Assembly (NCBI RefSeq): GCF_002929705.1
Contig: NZ_PJIN01000004.1
Coordinates: forward strand, 186,001 to 250,000
Direction: 5' to 3'
From: Arthrobacter sp. N199823
GTDB taxonomy: Bacteria > Actinomycetota > Actinomycetes > Actinomycetales > Micrococcaceae
DNA length: 64,000 nt
Shown here: positions 30,017-38,314 of the stretch, in pieces
How the letters are laid out: every line of letters begins with the position of its first letter
Position numbering within the stretch: position 1 is the stretch's first letter
Made by a program: the position numbers and the translations under genes
The notes under the pieces: model-generated
Told to the model about the DNA's origin: nothing
Seen by the model: the letters and a program-made list of their open reading frames with translations, nothing else
Databases searched by the model: none

Positions 30017-30910
30017 ATGAAGACGTACAAATTTTTGTTCTCCAGCAAGTGGCTGGGCTATTTTGTTGTGGCGCTCATCTTCGCCCTCGCCTGTGTGGCC
30101 TTGGGCAACTGGCAGATGAATCGACGTAATGCCGTGGTGGAGAACATTCACAAGATTCAGCAAAACTATGCTGGTACTGTCGTGGACTACGCAGATGTAG
30201 CCGCCAACTTCGACGAGTTGGACCCGGCAAAAGAGTGGACTCAGGTTCGCCTCAAGGGAACGTATCAAACTGCCGACCAGCGAGTAGTCCGCAACCGACC
30301 CCTCAACGGTGGTCCCGGCTATGAGGTGCTCGTTCCGCTGACGCTGGAAAATGGTGACACAGTTATCATTGACCGCGGGTGGTTGCCAATTGGCAACAGG
30401 GAAGCCGGTCACCCGGACACGGTTCCACAGCCGGAGGCTGGCACAGTTGAGGTCATTGCCCGGCTCAAGCCGGCCGAACCCACGTTAGACCGTGGCGCTC
30501 CTGAGGGGCAGCTGGCGTCCATTGATTTGAAGGCCTATGCAGCGCAGCTGGACTACCCGATCAAAACCGGCTCTTATGGTCAATTGGCTACCGAGTCCCC
30601 CGCTGCCGCCGTCAATCCAGTTCCCTTCCCAGCCCCTTCCATCGATGAGGGTTCACACCTGAGCTATGCCCTGCAGTGGATAGCTTTCGGCATCCTGGCC
30701 TTTGTGGGCTTCGGCTACGCCGCAAAAATGCAGCGCCGTAACGACGACTTCGACGCTTTGGAAGCCGCCGAGGCGGGGGTTCCCGTTGAGGAACTTTACG
30801 GGCACGGATCAGCGTTCCACCCACGACGTCACGTCAAAGTTCGCAAGCCAGGTGCCAAGCCAACAGCGGAGGAAGCTGAGGATGCGCTTCTGGACTCTCA
30901 GGGATTCTGA
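30017..30910 (+). CDS. SURF1-family cytochrome oxidase assembly protein
   Basis: A 297-residue protein with one membrane helix near each end (WLGYFVVALIFALACVALG and YALQWIAFGILAFVGFGYA), the SURF1 topology, with a periplasmic domain between. Landmarks are GNWQMNRR, VRNRPLNGGPGYEVLVPL, IDRGWLP and HLSYALQW. SURF1 helps insert heme A into subunit I of aa3 oxidase; ctaA and ctaB, which make heme A, are in the same window. A ~60-residue charged tail follows the second helix. Confidence 0.92.
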   Translation: MKTYKFLFSSKWLGYFVVALIFALACVALGNWQMNRRNAVVENIHKIQQNYAGTVVDYADVAANFDELDPAKEWTQVRLKGTYQTADQRVVRNRPLNGGPGYEVLVPLTLENGDTVIIDRGWLPIGNREAGHPDTVPQPEAGTVEVIARLKPAEPTLDRGAPEGQLASIDLKAYAAQLDYPIKTGSYGQLATESPAAAVNPVPFPAPSIDEGSHLSYALQWIAFGILAFVGFGYAAKMQRRNDDFDALEAAEAGVPVEELYGHGSAFHPRRHVKVRKPGAKPTAEEAEDALLDSQGF

Positions 30911-31425
30911 TGGAAAACCCCACAGGGAATCACTGCGTGAACCATGCTGTGGATTACGCAGTGGATCCCATTGTTGAAAACGTTCGAGGCGCTTTGCTGG
31001 CTGCTGGTTTGCCTGACAGCGTGATCGTAGTCCCGGAATCCGTGGCCACGGCTGCAGCAGCTGCGGCCGTGTTGGGGTGCGATGTTGGGGCTATTGCCAA
31101 CAGCCTGATCTTCGAATGCGGCGGCGAGCCCCTCCTAATACTTGCCAGTGGCGCAGCCAAGGTGGATACCAAGAAGGTTGCGGGCGAGCATGGGCTGCCC
31201 AAGATCAGCCGAGCCACCCCGGACTTTGTCATCGAACACGCTGGCCAAGGCGTTGGCGGAGTAGCTCCGCTGGGACATCCCTCCCCCATCCGCACCTTCC
31301 TCGACACGGACTTGTTGGAATTCCCACTCTTATGGGCCGGCGCGGGCAGCCACCAGGCCATGCTCTCCATTAGCTATCGAGACCTACTCGAAACTACGGG
31401 AGCAACGGAAACAGCCGTACGCTAG
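30910..31425 (+). CDS. YbaK/EbsC-family aminoacyl-tRNA deacylase-like protein
   Basis: A 171-residue protein. The family core is visible: CDVGAIANSLIFECGGEPLLILASG, a conserved Lys in AAKVDTKKVA, and VGGVAPLGHP, the GxxPxGH loop. Family members hydrolyse mischarged tRNA such as Cys-tRNA(Pro) or Ala-tRNA(Pro). The start overlaps the SURF1 stop by one base. The stop TAG is also the first triplet of a structured repeat. Confidence 0.88.
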   Translation: MENPTGNHCVNHAVDYAVDPIVENVRGALLAAGLPDSVIVVPESVATAAAAAAVLGCDVGAIANSLIFECGGEPLLILASGAAKVDTKKVAGEHGLPKISRATPDFVIEHAGQGVGGVAPLGHPSPIRTFLDTDLLEFPLLWAGAGSHQAMLSISYRDLLETTGATETAVR

Positions 31426-31490
31426 TCCCCACTCACCAGCCCAGCAAATCGCTGGCGCGATTTCCTGAGAACCTGGTGAGCCTGGGCCCA
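31423..31490 (+). repeat. Stop-codon-linked structured repeat, divergent copy
   Basis: Begins with the stop TAG followed by TCCCCAC and ends in GGGCCCA, like the elements at 42093 and 61601 read in gene direction. Inside, CTCACCAG pairs with CTGGTGAG and AAATCGC with GCGATTT. The interior sequence differs from the other two. A further GCGTGGGCCCA lies at about 31530. Confidence 0.55.
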
Positions 31491-31550
31491 ACCACGTTCT
31501 CCCGCCCACCAGCCACAGAACTACCAGAACGCGTGGGCCCAAACGCAAGA

Positions 31551-31593
31551 ACGGCGGGAGGTTCCCATAAGATCTCAGGGAACCTCCCGCCGT
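31551..31593. terminator. Bidirectional terminator between the YbaK-like gene and the ABC-F gene
   Basis: Perfect 16-base arms, ACGGCGGGAGGTTCCC and GGGAACCTCCCGCCGT, with an 11-base loop; 20 bases beyond the ABC-F stop. T tails are weak. Confidence 0.75.
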
Positions 31594-31612
31594 CGTACTT
31601 CCGCCGGTAAAA

Positions 31613-33211
31613 CTAGGCCATCGTGATGAGGTCCAAGTAGTCCGGGCTCCACAAGTCTTCGTCGCCGTCGGGCAGCAGCACTACGCGCTCAGGATCCAGA
31701 GCCGCAACGGCACCCTCATCGTGGCTGACCAAAACAACGGCGCCGGTGTAGTTCTTCAGCGCGCCGAGGATCTCCGCGCGGCTGGCGGGGTCCAAGTTGT
31801 TTGTGGGCTCATCAAGCAGCAGCACGTTGGCGCTGGAGGCAACAATCGTAGCCAACGCCAAGCGGGTCTTCTCGCCACCGGAGAGAACCCCGGCAGGCTT
31901 GTTGACGTCGTCCCCGGAGAACAGGAACGAACCAAGAATTCCACGAACCTCGGCATCATTCATATCTCCGGCGGCAGAACGCATGTTCTCCAGAACCGTG
32001 CGGGAAACGTCCAAGGTGTCGTGCTCCTGGGCGTAGTAACCAATCTTCAGGCCGTGACCGGGGATGATCTTACCCGTGTCAGGCTGGGAGACACCCGCAA
32101 GCATGCGCAACAGCGTGGTCTTACCGGCACCGTTGAGACCCAAAATGACAACCTTGGATCCGCGGTCGATCGCCAAGCTGACGTCCATGAAAATTTCCAG
32201 GGAGCCGTAGGACTTGCTCAGCCCTTCAGCCATCAGCGGGGTCTTGCCACAGGGCGAGGGATCGGGGAAGCGCAGAGCGGCAACCTTGTCATTGGCACGG
32301 ACCTCTTCAAGTCCGGCCAGCAGGCGCTCGGCACGCTTTGCCATGTTCTGCGCAGCAACAGCCTTGGTGGCCTTGGCGCGCATCTTGTTGGCCTGCTCCA
32401 TGAGCACGCCAGCCTTCTTCTCAGCGTTGGCGCGTTCACGGCGTCGTGCGCGTTCATCGGTTTCACGCTGAGCCAAGTACTTCTTGTACCCCAAGTTGTA
32501 CTGATCGATCGTGGCGCGGTTGGCGTCGAGGTGGTAAACCTTGTTCACGGTGGCGTCCAGGAGCTCCACGTCGTGGCTGATCACGATCAACCCACCGGTG
32601 TGGCTCTTGAGGAAGTCCCGCAACCAGGCGACGGAATCCGCGTCCAAGTGGTTAGTGGGCTCATCGAGCAGCATGGTCTTGGCGCCGGAGAACAGGATCC
32701 GAGCCAGTTCTACACGGCGGCGCTGACCACCAGAGAGAGTCTTCAGAGGCTGGTTGAGGATGCGCTCGGGCAGGGCGAGGTTTGAGGAGATCGCAGCTGC
32801 CTCAGCTTCAGCGGCGTATCCGCCGTGGGCCAGGAATTCGGCCTCGAGGCGGTCATAGCGGCGCATGGCTTTGTCGCGAATGTTGTTGTCTTCGCTGGCC
32901 ATGTCATTCTCGGCCTTGCGGAGCTTGGCGATGACCTTATCCAGGTCACGGGCCGCTAGAATGCGGTCCTTAGCGAGCTGCTCCATGTCCGGGGTGCGGG
33001 GATCCTGGGGCAGGTAGCCGATCTCACCGGTGCGGGTGACCTTGCCACCGGCAGGAAGTCCTTCACCGGCCAGGACGCGGGTCAGAGTGGTCTTGCCGGC
33101 ACCGTTACGGCCCACCAAGCCGATCTTGTCACCGCTGTCGATGCGAAAAGATACTTCGTCCATGAGCAATCGCGCTCCAGCACGTAACTCGAGGTCTTGG
33201 ACCGATATCAA
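31613..33211 (-). CDS. ABC-F family ATPase (ribosome-associated type)
   Basis: A 532-residue protein with two ABC domains and no membrane part. Walker A motifs are GRNGAGKTT and GLNGAGKTT, signatures LSGGQRRR and LSGGEKTR, Walker B LLDEPTNHLD and LLDEPTNNLD, joined by a charged helical linker (RETDERARRRERANAEKK...). ABC-F proteins act on the ribosome in translation control or antibiotic protection. The best start is a TTG with GAAAGG 9 bases upstream, giving MISVQDLELRAGARLL. Divergent from the biotin transporter. Confidence 0.9.
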   Translation of the reverse strand: MISVQDLELRAGARLLMDEVSFRIDSGDKIGLVGRNGAGKTTLTRVLAGEGLPAGGKVTRTGEIGYLPQDPRTPDMEQLAKDRILAARDLDKVIAKLRKAENDMASEDNNIRDKAMRRYDRLEAEFLAHGGYAAEAEAAAISSNLALPERILNQPLKTLSGGQRRRVELARILFSGAKTMLLDEPTNHLDADSVAWLRDFLKSHTGGLIVISHDVELLDATVNKVYHLDANRATIDQYNLGYKKYLAQRETDERARRRERANAEKKAGVLMEQANKMRAKATKAVAAQNMAKRAERLLAGLEEVRANDKVAALRFPDPSPCGKTPLMAEGLSKSYGSLEIFMDVSLAIDRGSKVVILGLNGAGKTTLLRMLAGVSQPDTGKIIPGHGLKIGYYAQEHDTLDVSRTVLENMRSAAGDMNDAEVRGILGSFLFSGDDVNKPAGVLSGGEKTRLALATIVASSANVLLLDEPTNNLDPASRAEILGALKNYTGAVVLVSHDEGAVAALDPERVVLLPDGDEDLWSPDYLDLITMA

Positions 33212-33282
33212 CGTAGTAACCTTTCACAGTAAGTGGATAAGTGCCGCGAAACGATTTCTCCCCACAAAGGAGGAGACCTGCG

Positions 33283-33387
33283 TTGTACAACCTATCCAGT
33301 CTAACGAGGTTCCGGGAGACAAAATCTCCCTTGCGGCAAAACTTTACTGAAAGGCACCAAAATGACTTCTTCAGCGCCGAAGAATGA
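33283..33387 (+). CDS. Possible 34-codon leader ORF before bioY
   Basis: A strong ribosome site, GGAGGAG at 33269-33275, lies 7 bases before a TTG that opens 34 codons and ends with TGA 26 bases inside bioY. The first bases, TTGTACAACCTA, also occur twice at 11461-11487. A small hairpin (GGGAGA 33314-33319 / TCTCCC 33325-33330) lies within it. It could be a translated leader controlling bioY or a chance ORF after an unusual Shine-Dalgarno-like run. Confidence 0.25.
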   Translation: MYNLSSLTRFRETKSPLRQNFTERHQNDFFSAEE

Positions 33388-34012
33388 GACGTTGACCACT
33401 GGAAATCATCCTCCCATCACCTCCGCCGGCGTGCCCGATGCACGCTCACCGCGCAGGCGTTGGGGTGCCATGGACCTCTCACTCATCGCTGTTTTTGCCG
33501 CTCTCATGGCCGCCTCAGTCGCCGTTCCAGGTATCAACGTGGGCCCTCTGGGAGTGGCCATCACCTTGCAGACACTCGTGGTGGCACTATGTGGTCTGGT
33601 CCTTGGCTTTGGCCGCGGAACCGCGGCAGTAGGGCTGTACGTGTTGCTGGGCTTGATTGGTCTGCCCATCTTTAGTGGTTTCCGTGCCGGTCCGGCCGTG
33701 CTGGCTAGCCCGTCGGCTGGCTACATTGTGGGCTTCATCTTTGGTGCCGCAGTTATTGGCCTGCTGGCAACGGTGGCTGTTCGCAGCCGGTGGCGCCCCG
33801 CTGCTTTGTTCGCAGCGGCCATGGCCGGAACCGTGGTGATCCACGCCTTTGGCATTGTGGGCTTTGTCATGAAGGGCATGAGTTGGCCTGCTGCCATGGT
33901 GGCCGATGTCATTTACCTTCCTGGCGACATCATCAAGAACGTTCTTGCCGTGATCATTGCACTGAGCCTGCACCGGGCATTCCCTGACCTTTTGGTCCGC
34001 CGCCAACGGTGA
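33362..34012 (+). CDS. bioY: Biotin transporter substrate-binding (S) component
   Basis: A 216-residue membrane protein, the biotin-binding S subunit of an ECF transporter. After a ~35-residue polar leader come about six helices; LGVAITLQTLVVALCGLVLG, GLYVLLGLIGLPIFSG and SPSAGYIVGFIFGA are typical BioY stretches, and PGDIIKNVLAV lies near the end. GAAAGG precedes the ATG. The stop overlaps bioM by 4 bases (GTGA). Confidence 0.93.
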   Translation: MTSSAPKNETLTTGNHPPITSAGVPDARSPRRRWGAMDLSLIAVFAALMAASVAVPGINVGPLGVAITLQTLVVALCGLVLGFGRGTAAVGLYVLLGLIGLPIFSGFRAGPAVLASPSAGYIVGFIFGAAVIGLLATVAVRSRWRPAALFAAAMAGTVVIHAFGIVGFVMKGMSWPAAMVADVIYLPGDIIKNVLAVIIALSLHRAFPDLLVRRQR

Positions 34013-34728
34013 TAGATTCCTCACACCGCGGCATTGTTCTCGCCCAGGCGGGAGTCACCCTCCCGCCGGCAGATCCCCGCACGCAGCAAGCAAAACAAAT
34101 TCTGGCTCCGCTCTCTCTGACGTTGACAGAACAAAGAATCGCCATCATTGGCGCGAACGGCTCCGGCAAGTCCACCTTGTTACGGCTCCTCAATGGTCTG
34201 CTCCTGCCCACGACCGGAACGGTGAGCGTGAATGGCCGCAGCACCCACACCGATGCGGCCGCCGTCCGCCGCAGCGTGGGCTTTGTCTTCACCGACCCCC
34301 TCTCGCAACTGGTCATGCCCACTCCACAGGAGGACCTTGAGCTGTCCTTGCGCCGGCAGAAGCTTGGCAAGAAGGAGCGCCGAGATAAGGCCCTTGCGAT
34401 CTTGGGCGGCTACGGGCTGGAGCATCTAGCTCAGAGCAGTATCTATGAGTTGTCTGGCGGCGAACGGCAGCTGACAGCGCTTGCCACCGTCTTGGCCGTT
34501 GACCCGGACATTCTGGTGCTCGATGAACCGTCCACGCTGCTGGATCTGCGCAATACCCGCCAGCTCATGCAACGCCTCACGGACCTGCCCCAGCAAGTCA
34601 TCATGTCCACCCACGATCTCTCCCTGGCCGCCACTTTTGACCGGGCCTTGGTCATCGAGCAAGGCCAGGTAGCGTTCGACGGCGATCCGCACCAGGCCAT
34701 TTCGGCTTACCGGGAGCTGGCGGGTTAG
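34009..34728 (+). CDS. bioM: Biotin ECF transporter ATPase
   Basis: A 239-residue energising ATPase. Walker A is GANGSGKST, the signature YELSGGERQL, Walker B ILVLDEPSTLLD, and the switch histidine STHDLSL. It starts with GTG inside the bioY stop and its own stop shares one base with the bioN start, so bioYMN is tightly coupled. Confidence 0.92.
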   Translation: MIDSSHRGIVLAQAGVTLPPADPRTQQAKQILAPLSLTLTEQRIAIIGANGSGKSTLLRLLNGLLLPTTGTVSVNGRSTHTDAAAVRRSVGFVFTDPLSQLVMPTPQEDLELSLRRQKLGKKERRDKALAILGGYGLEHLAQSSIYELSGGERQLTALATVLAVDPDILVLDEPSTLLDLRNTRQLMQRLTDLPQQVIMSTHDLSLAATFDRALVIEQGQVAFDGDPHQAISAYRELAG

Positions 34729-35402
34729 TGCGCGGCCACGCTTTCATGGTTGCCGGGTATATTCCCGGCTCCTCGCTCATCCACCGCACGCCACTGGCGC
34801 TCAAGGCCGCGCTCTTGTTCGCCGTTGCCGTGCTCTGCCTGGCCTCACCGTTGATTTCGGTCTTGGTTGGTGCGCTTACCACCACGGCAACCCTGGTGCT
34901 GGTGGTCGTCGCCCATTTTGTTGCGAGCTTGTCCTGGCAACGGATGTGGCGTGCTGTCCGAATGATGCTGATCTTCTTGGTGCTTATTGCGGCCTATCAG
35001 TGGTGGCAGCACGGCCCCTTGACGGCATGGCAGGTGATTGCCGCCATCGTAGCCACGGTCCTCGCCTCCAATGTTCTCACTGCCACCACGCCTGTGGACG
35101 AACTCTTGGACGGACTGGCCGCTCTGGTCAAGCCCCTGCAACGGTTCGGTGCCGATCCAGAACGTTTCTCGCTCACAGTGGCCTTGATGCTGCGCAGCAT
35201 CCCGTTTGTTATTGGCGCCTTTTCCGATGTTCGAGACGCCGCCCGTGCCCGCGGTCTGGAACGCAATTTGCTGGCCCGCTCACTTCCCGTAGTCATCGCT
35301 ACTGTGGGGTATGCACGTGCCACCGGTGAGGCGCTGGCGGCACGTGGCCTGGGCGATCCCGAACCAAGAGATGTGGAGCACGACGGCGGATCCCTCACCT
35401 AA
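34728..35402 (+). CDS. bioN: Biotin ECF transporter transmembrane (T) component
   Basis: A 224-residue membrane protein with four to five helices. The T-component coupling motif appears as DAARARGLERN, matching the AxxARG-type boxes that contact the ATPases, with another ARG in EALAARGLGDP. The start is GTG sharing its G with the bioM stop; an ATG 18 bases later (MVAGYIPGSSLIHR) is a reasonable alternative because the helices begin after it. Confidence 0.9.
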   Translation: MRGHAFMVAGYIPGSSLIHRTPLALKAALLFAVAVLCLASPLISVLVGALTTTATLVLVVVAHFVASLSWQRMWRAVRMMLIFLVLIAAYQWWQHGPLTAWQVIAAIVATVLASNVLTATTPVDELLDGLAALVKPLQRFGADPERFSLTVALMLRSIPFVIGAFSDVRDAARARGLERNLLARSLPVVIATVGYARATGEALAARGLGDPEPRDVEHDGGSLT

Positions 35403-35438
35403 CGCCGTCGAAAGCGTGCCGCGGAGTAGCGGGTGAAC

Positions 35439-36518
35439 TCAGCCGTCCACCAGTTTTGGCCAGTTGCTCGAGAAGTAGCTCACGAACGGCTCCGCGAGTT
35501 TTTCCGAGCGGAGGTGGTCCTGTGTCACGGGGAAGGACTGCGCCTGATACCTAGGGTCTGCAATAGCCCGACGGGCGAACGCGTGGTCGGCGATAGCGGC
35601 CTTGCCGATGTAGGCGAGGTCAGCCCCCTGATTGAGCACCTGCTGTACGTCCGCGGCGCTAGCTAGGTGTCCAGCGACACCGAGGGCTGTTCCGTGGCGG
35701 GGCAGGTCCAGAAAGTGTTCCAGTAGTGTTTGGCTGCCTTCAGAAGCATGAGCGGGAAGTTTGGCAACGTCCCACAACGACAAGTCGAGGATGTCGATGT
35801 CCCCGCTGGCGAAGAGCTCACCGACGAGCTGGACCATGTCCGCGAGGACCAGGCCATAACGTTCCACTGACAGGCGAAGCCCAATATGAAAGTGCGGACC
35901 GGTACGTTCCCGGATCGCTCGTACCACTTCTTTCACAAAGCGGGCCCGTCCGGTGGGATCAGTACCGTACCCGTCCTCACGGAGGTTGTTTGAGGCGTCC
36001 AGGAACTGGCCGACCAAGTATCCGTGGCCGCCATGCACTTCGATGCCGTCGATCCCAGCTTTCTCAGCGCGTGCGGCGGCAGCTGCGAAGTCTTCTACCG
36101 CTTCTTGAACCTCAGCTGTCGTCATGGCCCGCACCCCGATCTGGGCATCATCCCATGGTCCCACGACCTCCAAACCGGACAGCGTTTTCTCCGCGCGCAC
36201 GCCTCCGTGATGGAGCTGTACCGAGGACCGCGCACCCGCAGCGGAGACGGCGGCGGCAAGCCGTTCCAGCCCGGGCAGGTGGTCATCGGAGGAGATACCA
36301 AGCTGGCCAGGCCAGGTCTGCCCTGCTGTGTGAACATAGGCGGCCGCAGTCTGCAAGAGACCGAACCCGCCGTCGGCGCGAGCCATCAGCCACGCGAGCT
36401 CGTCATCGGACAAGGTCCCGTCCGGGTTGCTCTGCTGATTGGTCATGGGCGCCAGAACCAGACGATTAGGCAGAGAGTGCCCATGGCGCAGATTCAGCGG
36501 GTCGGACAGATTCGTCAT
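35439..36518 (-). CDS. NADH:flavin oxidoreductase, Old Yellow Enzyme family
   Basis: A 359-residue FMN TIM barrel. LPNRLVLAPMTNQQSN is the N-terminal FMN loop, HHGG the variant of the substrate-binding His pair region, GIDGIEVHGGHGYLVGQFLDASNN the canonical mid-barrel motif, and ADLAYIGKAAIADHAF the phosphate-binding end. It should reduce activated alkenes or nitro compounds with NAD(P)H. AGGAG precedes the ATG. Monocistronic and convergent with bioN. Confidence 0.9.
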   Translation of the reverse strand: MTNLSDPLNLRHGHSLPNRLVLAPMTNQQSNPDGTLSDDELAWLMARADGGFGLLQTAAAYVHTAGQTWPGQLGISSDDHLPGLERLAAAVSAAGARSSVQLHHGGVRAEKTLSGLEVVGPWDDAQIGVRAMTTAEVQEAVEDFAAAAARAEKAGIDGIEVHGGHGYLVGQFLDASNNLREDGYGTDPTGRARFVKEVVRAIRERTGPHFHIGLRLSVERYGLVLADMVQLVGELFASGDIDILDLSLWDVAKLPAHASEGSQTLLEHFLDLPRHGTALGVAGHLASAADVQQVLNQGADLAYIGKAAIADHAFARRAIADPRYQAQSFPVTQDHLRSEKLAEPFVSYFSSNWPKLVDG

Positions 36519-36688
36519 GGAACTCCTGTGAGAGAAGGATTAACCTCGTCGGCGAAAGGAATTGCTCTCCTCGTCGAGGGTACCGATACTGGCCTCGATC
36601 AGCATCCACACCATAACTTGACGTCATGTAGCCGCCAATTTCCTGTCCTTGCGGCGTCAACTGATCTCGAGAATGAGAACATGTTGCT

Positions 36689-37327
36689 ATGGGAAATTTC
36701 ATGCGCTCACTGGCCAATGAGATTCTCAGCCGTATTGGCCCGGGTCGCCGCTTCCTAGCTGTCGATGGTGTCGATGGCAGTGGCAAAACTGCCTTCACCG
36801 CCAAGCTAGTGGCTGAACTACATGACCGAGCCGTGGTCGTTATCCACACCGACGACTTCTTGAACCCATCCGCCGTCAGGTATGCCAAAGGGCGTACGTC
36901 ACCAGAGGGTTTCTGGGCGGACAGCTATAACTACTCAGCACTCCGTGATCAGGTGCTCGTGCCCCTTGGCCCCACGGGCGACGGAAAGTATTCGCCGTCG
37001 TCCTACGACTCAGGGGCAGACCGAAGCGAACCAGCCCCCTACGTTCAAGCACCAATGGATGCGCTTGTCATTGTGGAGGGCATGTTCCTACACCGCGATG
37101 AACTAGCCCACTTCTGGGATGCGTCCGTGTACTTGGACGTTCCCTTCACCGAAACGGCTGCGCGCATGGCTGTCCGAAACGCCAGCAATCCTGATCCGGA
37201 GCATCCAACGATGCGCCGCTATGTCGGCGGACAGCGCCTGTACTTCCAAGCAGCTCGTCCGTGGGAACGTGCCACGTTCCTGGTCGACAACACAGATTTC
37301 TCGTCGCCGAAGTTGATGCGTCCTTAA
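36689..37327 (+). CDS. Uridine kinase-like P-loop kinase
   Basis: A 212-residue P-loop protein. Walker A is AVDGVDGSGKTAF; HTDDFLN is a uridine-kinase-type acidic block, VIVEGMFLHRDEL holds the Walker B-like strand, and RNASNPD...RRYVGGQRLYF resembles the LID region. It probably phosphorylates a nucleoside or a small metabolite; the substrate is unknown. The start is not marked by a ribosome site; a second ATG four codons in is possible. Confidence 0.75.
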   Translation: MGNFMRSLANEILSRIGPGRRFLAVDGVDGSGKTAFTAKLVAELHDRAVVVIHTDDFLNPSAVRYAKGRTSPEGFWADSYNYSALRDQVLVPLGPTGDGKYSPSSYDSGADRSEPAPYVQAPMDALVIVEGMFLHRDELAHFWDASVYLDVPFTETAARMAVRNASNPDPEHPTMRRYVGGQRLYFQAARPWERATFLVDNTDFSSPKLMRP

Positions 37328-37383
37328 TTGCCTGTTTCCAGCGTATTTTGGCCCTAAAGTGTGGAAACGGATAAATTGGAGGT

Positions 37384-37821
37384 ATGGCTTTGACATGGAA
37401 TTTCCGGGCAAGCGACTCATCTGACGCGCATTGGATGGCTGAATTGCGGGCCGAAGTCATGCGTGCCGACCTTGAACGGCTTGGTCGCTATGACGCGATA
37501 AGGGTTCGTCAACGCTTCCTTGATGCTTTCCTTCCCGAGTACACACAAGTCATTGTGGCCAACGGTCAAGACATCGGACTTGTGGCACTGCGCCCAGAGG
37601 CCGATGCGGTGTGGCTGGAGCATTTCTACATTGCCCCGGACTACCAGGGGCTGGGTATCGGTCGCGAAGTTCTTGCCCGGATCATGCAAGAGGAGCATTT
37701 CACAAAACCCCTCCGCTTAAACGTTCTCCAAGGCAGCCCGGCCCGCCGTTTGTATGAGCGTCACGGCTTCACGCTGGATCACGAAGATTCAGTGGACGTA
37801 TACCTCGTAACGGCCCGCTAG
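37384..37821 (+). CDS. GNAT-family N-acetyltransferase
   Basis: A 145-residue acetyltransferase. VWLEHFYIAPDYQGLGIGREVLARIM contains the acetyl-CoA pyrophosphate loop (Q-x-x-G-x-G), and ARRLYERHGFTLDHED the C-terminal strand. TGGAGGT lies right before the ATG. Target unknown. Confidence 0.88.
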   Translation: MALTWNFRASDSSDAHWMAELRAEVMRADLERLGRYDAIRVRQRFLDAFLPEYTQVIVANGQDIGLVALRPEADAVWLEHFYIAPDYQGLGIGREVLARIMQEEHFTKPLRLNVLQGSPARRLYERHGFTLDHEDSVDVYLVTAR

Positions 37822-37838
37822 GGAGACACAGCCCGTCG

Positions 37839-37850
37839 TACTATGAATAA
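37839..37850 (+). promoter_or_regulatory. Putative leaderless -10 of the deaminase-like gene
   Basis: TACTAT at 37839-37844, then GAATAA, then the ATG; no ribosome site. Confidence 0.35.
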
Positions 37851-38291
37851 ATGCCCACTTCACTTCCACATTCAGCCCTCACCTTGACGTCGATCGAGCA
37901 ATCTCTCATTGACATTGCTCGAAAGACCATCGATGCAACCACCGATGCTGGTCCTGGCGAAGACGGCGTGCACACCATGGGCGCCGCCATTAGAACACAG
38001 GACGGCAGAATATTTACAGGCGTGAATCTTTACCACTTCACCGGTGGCCCTTGTGCTGAACTAGTGGCGCTCGGAGCCGCCCGCGCCGCTGGTGCGCTCG
38101 ATCTGAGCCACATTGTGGCAGTTGGAAATCATGGCCGTGGAGTGAAGAATCCGTGCGGACGCGATCGGCAGATTCTTGCTGACTACTACCCAGAAATACG
38201 CGTAATCATTGATTCACCGCAGGGACTAGTGAGCGTGCTTGCCTGCGATCTTCTACCCTTCGCCTATGACTACCTTGCCGAACAATCCTGA
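37851..38291 (+). CDS. Cytidine deaminase-fold protein with an altered zinc site
   Basis: A 146-residue protein of the cytidine/blasticidin S deaminase fold. The first zinc motif is GPCAEL with Cys68 and Glu70 (the C-A-E form of the tetrameric class). The second motif, normally PCxxC, reads PCGRDRQ at 101-107, so the third zinc ligand would be Asp105 instead of Cys. This may be a family variant or a changed activity. Nucleoside substrate not predictable. Confidence 0.72.
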   Translation: MPTSLPHSALTLTSIEQSLIDIARKTIDATTDAGPGEDGVHTMGAAIRTQDGRIFTGVNLYHFTGGPCAELVALGAARAAGALDLSHIVAVGNHGRGVKNPCGRDRQILADYYPEIRVIIDSPQGLVSVLACDLLPFAYDYLAEQS

Positions 38292-38314
38292 CGCAAGTCT
38301 CCCGTAGCAGGATC

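Noticed and set aside
31721-32785. 354-codon plus-strand open frame
   Set aside because: Antisense to the ABC-F ATPase; no independent start signals or motifs.
35726-36469. 247-codon plus-strand open frame
   Set aside because: Antisense to the Old Yellow Enzyme gene, Arg/Pro-rich shadow.
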